Source: JANXQZ01 sp038225555
Lineage (GTDB): Bacteria > Acidobacteriota > Terriglobia > Bryobacterales > Bryobacteraceae
Direction of reading: 5' to 3'
NCBI GenBank assembly: GCA_038225555.1
Contig: JBBRRB010000031.1
Coordinates: forward strand, 5,703 to 69,702
Length of the DNA stretch: 64,000 bases
The notes under the pieces were generated by a model, which searched no databases, had not been told where the DNA came from, and saw only the letters and a program-made list of their open reading frames with translations. Positions 60,302-64,000 of this stretch are shown piece after piece. Made by a program: the position numbers and the translations under genes. How positions within the stretch are numbered: the first letter of the stretch is position 1; each line of letters begins with the position of its first letter.

Positions 60302-61873
60302 ATGCCGGACGAAATGAAAATTAGTGTTGAATCCTGGGGACCCACTGCCGCGCAAGTCGCTGAGGCGACCCGCGCCGTGATGGGACATCCCCAAATGGGC
60401 AGATTTCTTGCGAATTCCCGAACCCAAATCCTCTCTTCCACCCTTTTAGACCATGCGGAAAAGGGGGCCGAGCCTGTGCCTCCCAACCGGCTGAGGACCA
60501 CAATTTACGACTATACCCACAACCGCACGCTTGTGGTCAACAGCTTGATCGGCGCCTCTACGGCGGGCGTCGAGATCAATGAGTTTGGTAGTCATGAGCT
60601 GCCGGCGGCCGAGGAGTTCGAAGCCGCAGTTCGCGTGCTCGAATCCGACCCGAGCGTCGGCCCCTTGCTCCGTGAAAAGAAGCTGCGGCCGTATCGCCCG
60701 ATGCCCCCGCTTGTCAACGTCGAGTTGCCCGACGGACGGGTGGAGCGCATCGTCGCAGTCGGGCTGAACGGTACAGAACCGCGGCACCGGATCGTCGGTG
60801 TCAATCTCAACCGGGGTGGCGTCATTACAAATGTCCCGGACGCGCCTTCTGCGAATGATGGCAACTGCGGTCCGCCTGCCGACGACTCTTGCGGCGTCGC
60901 TGGCAATGCTCAAAAAGCGAACGTCAAAATCGTTTCCGGAGGAGCCACGCTGTGGGAGTTCCAGGTTACTCGTCCCTTTGCTTCCTCAGGCACGAACGGC
61001 TCCGGCATCGAGTTCCAACACGTCCGCTACAAGGGAAAGCAGGTCCTCTATCAGGCGCATGTTCCGATTTTGAACATCCAGTATCTGAACGCGACGGGAG
61101 GTTGCGGTCCGACGTACCGCGATTGGCAGAACTCAGAGAACTGCTTTCAGGCGGTTGGGAACGATCCGTTGCCTGGCTTCCGCGTATGCACGAGCCCCGC
61201 CAAGACGATCTTCGACAGTGGTTTGGATTCCGGGAATTTCCGCGGGGTCGCCATCTACGTCGACGGCCCCGAGGTCGTTTTCGTAAGTGAATTGGAGGCT
61301 GGCTGGTACCGGTACATCCCGATCTGGCGCTTCAACGTGAACGGCACGATTCGCCCACGGTGGGCGTTCGGCGCGGTTGACAACGGTTGCACCTGTAAGA
61401 CTCATCATCATCACGTGTACTGGCGGCTCGACTTCGACATCGAAACCGCGGCGAACAACCTTGTCGAAGAGTTCAACGACCCGATTCTCGTCGGCAACTC
61501 GAATTGGCACAAGAAGGTCTATGAGATTCGCCGGCCGAGGGATGCGGGCCATAAGCGGAAGTGGAAGATCTCGAACACGGTCACAGGCTCGGCGTACGAA
61601 CTGGTGCCCGGACAGGATGGCACCTCAGACGCCTACGGCATCGGCGATCTGTGGGTGTTGCGTTATCACCCGAACGAGATCGACGACGGCCAAGGGTTTA
61701 CGACCAACGCGGCCTTGTCCCAGGCGCACATCGACAATTTCAAGAGCCCGGCGGAGCTTGTGGAGAATCAGGACGTGGTCATCTGGTATGCCGCGCATTT
61801 CCTGCACGACGAGTCGCACGCGGGCGGACCGCCGCATATCGTTGGACCGGACATTCGTCCGGTGAAGTGGTAG
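60302..61873 (+). CDS. Copper amine oxidase-like protein with altered cofactor motif
   Basis: 523 residues. The C-terminal half aligns by pattern with copper amine oxidases: IFDSGLDSGNFRGVAIYVDG, RFNVNGTIRPRWAFGAV, the His cluster at 368-371 followed by VYWRLDFDIET (copper HxH then family strand), and VIWYAAHFLHDES (His499/502) near the end where the third copper ligand lies. At the topaquinone site, where the consensus is N-Y-(D/E)-Y, this protein has W335-Y336-R337-Y338, so the modified Tyr is present but both flanking residues differ. There is no signal peptide. GGAGG at 60291 is six bases before ATG 60302, which is preferred over the ATG three bases upstream. Activity is uncertain. Confidence 0.65.
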   Translation: MPDEMKISVESWGPTAAQVAEATRAVMGHPQMGRFLANSRTQILSSTLLDHAEKGAEPVPPNRLRTTIYDYTHNRTLVVNSLIGASTAGVEINEFGSHELPAAEEFEAAVRVLESDPSVGPLLREKKLRPYRPMPPLVNVELPDGRVERIVAVGLNGTEPRHRIVGVNLNRGGVITNVPDAPSANDGNCGPPADDSCGVAGNAQKANVKIVSGGATLWEFQVTRPFASSGTNGSGIEFQHVRYKGKQVLYQAHVPILNIQYLNATGGCGPTYRDWQNSENCFQAVGNDPLPGFRVCTSPAKTIFDSGLDSGNFRGVAIYVDGPEVVFVSELEAGWYRYIPIWRFNVNGTIRPRWAFGAVDNGCTCKTHHHHVYWRLDFDIETAANNLVEEFNDPILVGNSNWHKKVYEIRRPRDAGHKRKWKISNTVTGSAYELVPGQDGTSDAYGIGDLWVLRYHPNEIDDGQGFTTNAALSQAHIDNFKSPAELVENQDVVIWYAAHFLHDESHAGGPPHIVGPDIRPVKW

Positions 61874-62781
61874 TCCCGCAAGCGTTACGCAACGGGTCGC
61901 GGTTGCGGCGGAGGGTGGAATCTTGTGATCATCAGATATCGCCAGAGGTGGTAACCCTCGCCATCTTGATGCTTGCAAAGATCGGCTTCCGACGAGCTGC
62001 GGCCCCGGACCAATCACCTTCTTCTCGTCGCGGCGAGGCTCATGCCGAAGTGGCGCGTTGATCCTGCGGCAAACCGAGGTTGCCGTCCACTTCCTACAAA
62101 CGGGAAGTAGCGGTGGACGCCCCATCCCGGCAACGCGTTCTCCGGCCGGCCGGCAAACCAGCGCACCGCTCTCCCCGCGCGCAACGGAAGAAGCGGGAGC
62201 ATTGACCCAAGCTCGAATGACGGCGATCAACCTTTTGCGCATGCAGGGGATTAACGCGGCCGGTGCGTCGGTCAAGTCGACCGTGCCCATCGTCGTGTTG
62301 CGAGTAGCCTATCACGAACTGCATCGCCATGCTGTCGCTCTTTGTTACCTGGCTGATCTTGCTCAAGTGAACGATTGCGTTCACATGGTGTTTAAGAGTC
62401 GCTCCATTGGATGGCGTTGGGTTTCCTGACATCTCCGGGCGAAGTACAAGACGACTGGCAAGCGAGCACCGGGTTGCCCCGTTAAGTCCCGTTATTGGAA
62501 TGTGCATGTTCCGCCCCTGGATTGTCGGCTACTCGTACAGAGATCGGATCGGGTCCCCTTGTCCTGTGGGCGTTGCCATCGTCCCCAGACGGCGTTCGGG
62601 GAGATCGGCCCTCCCTCGGCTGCAGGATGTTCCAACCAACAGAATTTCCGCCTCGCCTGGGTCATATCCGCCCGGACTCGGTGCTGCCGAATCGAGTAGA
62701 CTGGCGGTGCTACCCGCGATGACTTGTTCGCGCCAGCCGCCGCGATTTTCATTGAGGCTACCGACGATTCGCAACGAAGTT
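61874..62781. other. Gene-poor 0.9-kb region
   Basis: No supported gene. Frames on both strands (for example 62058-62429 plus, 61625-62290 minus) overlap each other and lack translation signals. A stretch reading TQARMTAINLLRMQGI in the plus frame faintly recalls the end of a transposase but is far too short to call. Confidence 0.45.
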
Positions 62782-63408
62782 ATGGCAACCCTGAAGGAAA
62801 GAATATTGACTTTAATGGCTGAAGAGCCTGGGCTTACCGATCAGGAGTTGGCTGATCACATCTTTGGGCCAGGTGCAAGGCAGCAATCAGTCAATCAGGC
62901 GGCGAGGGCGTTAGCTGCTGGCGGTCGTCTTGATCGTCGTCGTCGAGGAGATGGTAAGCTCGGCAACTACCTGAACAGCCAAGTGTCCTTACCCCTAAAG
63001 AAGGCTGACCTACCCCCGGTCTATCAAGGCGAGCCCGATATGCTGTCTGAGGATGAGGTAAAGCGCAAACTTCAGGCTCGGCTGGAAGCTTCAGGTTGGC
63101 GAGTGAAAGTGTTCTAGGGTCGGGAGCGCGGAATCGATATCGAAGCTCAACGCGAAGGACGGCGCTGGATTATCGACGCGAAGGGCTGCGGCCCGCGGGA
63201 CGCCATGAGAGTGAATTACTTTCTCGCGATTATCGGCGAGCTTCTTCAGCGCATGAACGACCCTGAGGCTCACTACAGCATCGCGATGCCAGACATGAGG
63301 CAATATAGAGGACTGTGGCAGCGATTTCCGTCGCTGGCGAAAGCCCGAAGAAGGATTACAGCCCTCTTCGTTGCGCCATCCGGTGAAATATACGAACAAC
63401 GCGACTGA
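62782..63408 (+). pseudogene. Winged-helix + PD-(D/E)XK-like nuclease split by an amber codon
   Basis: From ATG 62782 the frame codes for a winged helix (MATLKERILTLMAEEPGLTD; QSVNQAARALAAGGRLDRRR), a linker, and a helix (DEVKRKLQARLEASGWRVKV) before TAG at 63115-63117. The same frame then continues cleanly to TGA at 63408: GRERGIDIEAQREGRRWIID, AKGCGPRDAMRVNYFLAIIG, ELLQRMNDPEAHYSIAMPDM and FPSLAKARRRITALF. GIDIEA and WIIDAKG form a PD-(D/E)XK nuclease core (Asp, Asp, Lys). The unbroken reading frame on both sides argues for a single recent nonsense change, TGG to TAG being one step. It could also act as two polypeptides, though no second start with a ribosome-binding site is seen. Confidence 0.7.
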
Positions 63409-63841
63409 CCCCTCTCTGTCTCCGAGAGCAATGAGAGTCAATTAAAGTCCTAGGCCACGTAGTCGGTGACTCCCGGAACTGGCCGACCTCCGCCGAACTC
63501 GCTCGAAACGGCGATCTGAGAAGTTGTCGAGTTTCTGAACGGCCCCGAACATTGGTTACTGCGCGCCGAGATTCTTGGCGCGGCCCAAACCGATTAGCCG
63601 TTTCGTCCCGTCCGCAAAAGGGTCGCCCTGCGTTCTCTACTCTTATCGGTAGCTATCCCGTGGGGACAGACCGCCTCGCATGGAACGCCAATGTAGCGCC
63701 TCCATTGCCGATTTTCCGGCTCATGGGTGCAGGTCCGTCAGCAAGAACCTGGAGTGGCAGTGTGATTCCCGGGAGCGTTCGTGCGAATAACAGACTGAAC
63801 AAGAAAACGCGAGCTGGAACAGCTCCGGAGAGATGGAATCG
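63409..63841. other. Intergenic region before the sigma-factor gene
   Basis: 433 bases without a supported gene. A plus-strand frame at 63552-63845 is low-complexity and overlaps the sigma start. No strong promoter was identified by eye. Confidence 0.4.
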
Positions 63842-64000
63842 ATGACCACCCCAGCACGCCAGGAGCGGTTCCAAACCCTGGTGGACGAACACAAGAAGAT
63901 TCTCTACAAGGTCTGCAACTCGTATTGCAGAAGCCGGGACGATCGCGAAGACCTTGCTCAGGAGATCATCGTCCAGCTCTGGCGTTCGTTCGAGTCGTTC
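63842..64000 (+). CDS. ECF-type RNA polymerase sigma factor, N-terminal part
   Basis: 53 codons to the right edge; the gene continues outside. The reading MTTPARQERFQTLVDEHKKI then LYKVCNSYCRSRDDREDLAQ and EIIVQLWRSFESF is sigma-70 region 2 (the DREDLAQEI helix binds core RNA polymerase). GGAGAGATGGA lies seven to seventeen bases before the ATG. Subgroup and partner anti-sigma factor cannot be seen. Confidence 0.85.
   Translation, partial: MTTPARQERFQTLVDEHKKILYKVCNSYCRSRDDREDLAQEIIVQLWRSFESF

Noticed and set aside
62200..62270. Transposase C-terminus in the gene-poor region
   Set aside because: Only about 16 residues look similar and no inverted repeats or other transposase parts are present.
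63115..63117. Amber codon as pyrrolysine
   Set aside because: No pyrrolysine genes or context are visible, and the protein family is not one known to use it; nonsense mutation is simpler.

Overview
The window looks like chromosomal DNA from an Acidobacteriota of the Bryobacteraceae/Solibacter type. The evidence is family content only: three PadR-regulator/ADOP-type ABC permease cassettes, an Oar-like TonB receptor with an N-terminal carboxypeptidase-regulatory domain, a VWFA-related Acidobacterial protein, Tat-signal sugar-metabolism proteins and long Ig/PKD surface proteins. No phage, plasmid backbone, CRISPR array or intact insertion sequence was seen.

Layout. 1-3109 (minus): TPR lipoprotein-like gene, MacB-type permease and a periplasmic trehalase cut by the left edge. 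3197-8304 (plus): M24 peptidase, a VapBC toxin-antitoxin pair and a PadR-ADOP cassette. 8379-9909: a HigBA-like toxin-antitoxin operon with a DUF3467 gene and a perfect palindrome in its promoter, then a class II tRNA-like gene with an odd anticodon. 10316-17622: VWA protein, TonB receptor, SDR dehydrogenase and S9 peptidase. 17693-19666 (minus): a four-gene DUF2975/XRE/DUF4386/membrane-protein operon with an operator-like dyad upstream. 19864-26951: VOC protein, LysE exporter, GNAT, then a tightly coupled esterase/epimerase/DHDPS-like aldolase operon and a JmjC-type protein. 26964-38644 (minus): an unusual ADOP remnant carrying a zinc-ribbon-like tail with its PadR, DedA, a SurA/PpiD-like foldase, a metallopeptidase broken by three frameshifts, a sugar isomerase and another PadR-ADOP cassette. 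38743-41490: secreted CAP protein with a tandemly duplicated Ig-DUF4082 module. 41738-43793: two DGPF/YCII proteins and an ECF42-type sigma factor with a matching promoter. 43904-50378: complete assimilatory nitrate operon (transporter, nitrate reductase, small unknown protein, NirB, NirD). 50395-58667: DinB, Gfo/Idh/MocA, a CpaB-secretin fusion with TadB and TadC, SIMPL protein, a B12-binding radical SAM protein resembling hopanoid C-2 methylase, and tRNA-Val(GAC).

From the tRNA-Val to the right edge (58668-64000) the DNA changes character. It holds long gene-poor stretches, a chimeric M28/XRE gene fragment, a copper-amine-oxidase-like protein with an altered cofactor motif, a winged-helix/PD-(D/E)XK-like protein split by one amber codon, and the start of an ECF sigma factor. 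This reads as an eroded accessory region beside a tRNA.

A regulatory theme runs through the window. Several genes have a -10 element exactly six bases before the ATG, which predicts leaderless mRNAs (vapB, the PadR at 28633, the VOC gene, the esterase operon). Two PadR-ADOP cassettes share a longer promoter of the form TTGnan-N17-CATACTTCC. All functions are read from sequence motifs and gene order; no database search was possible.
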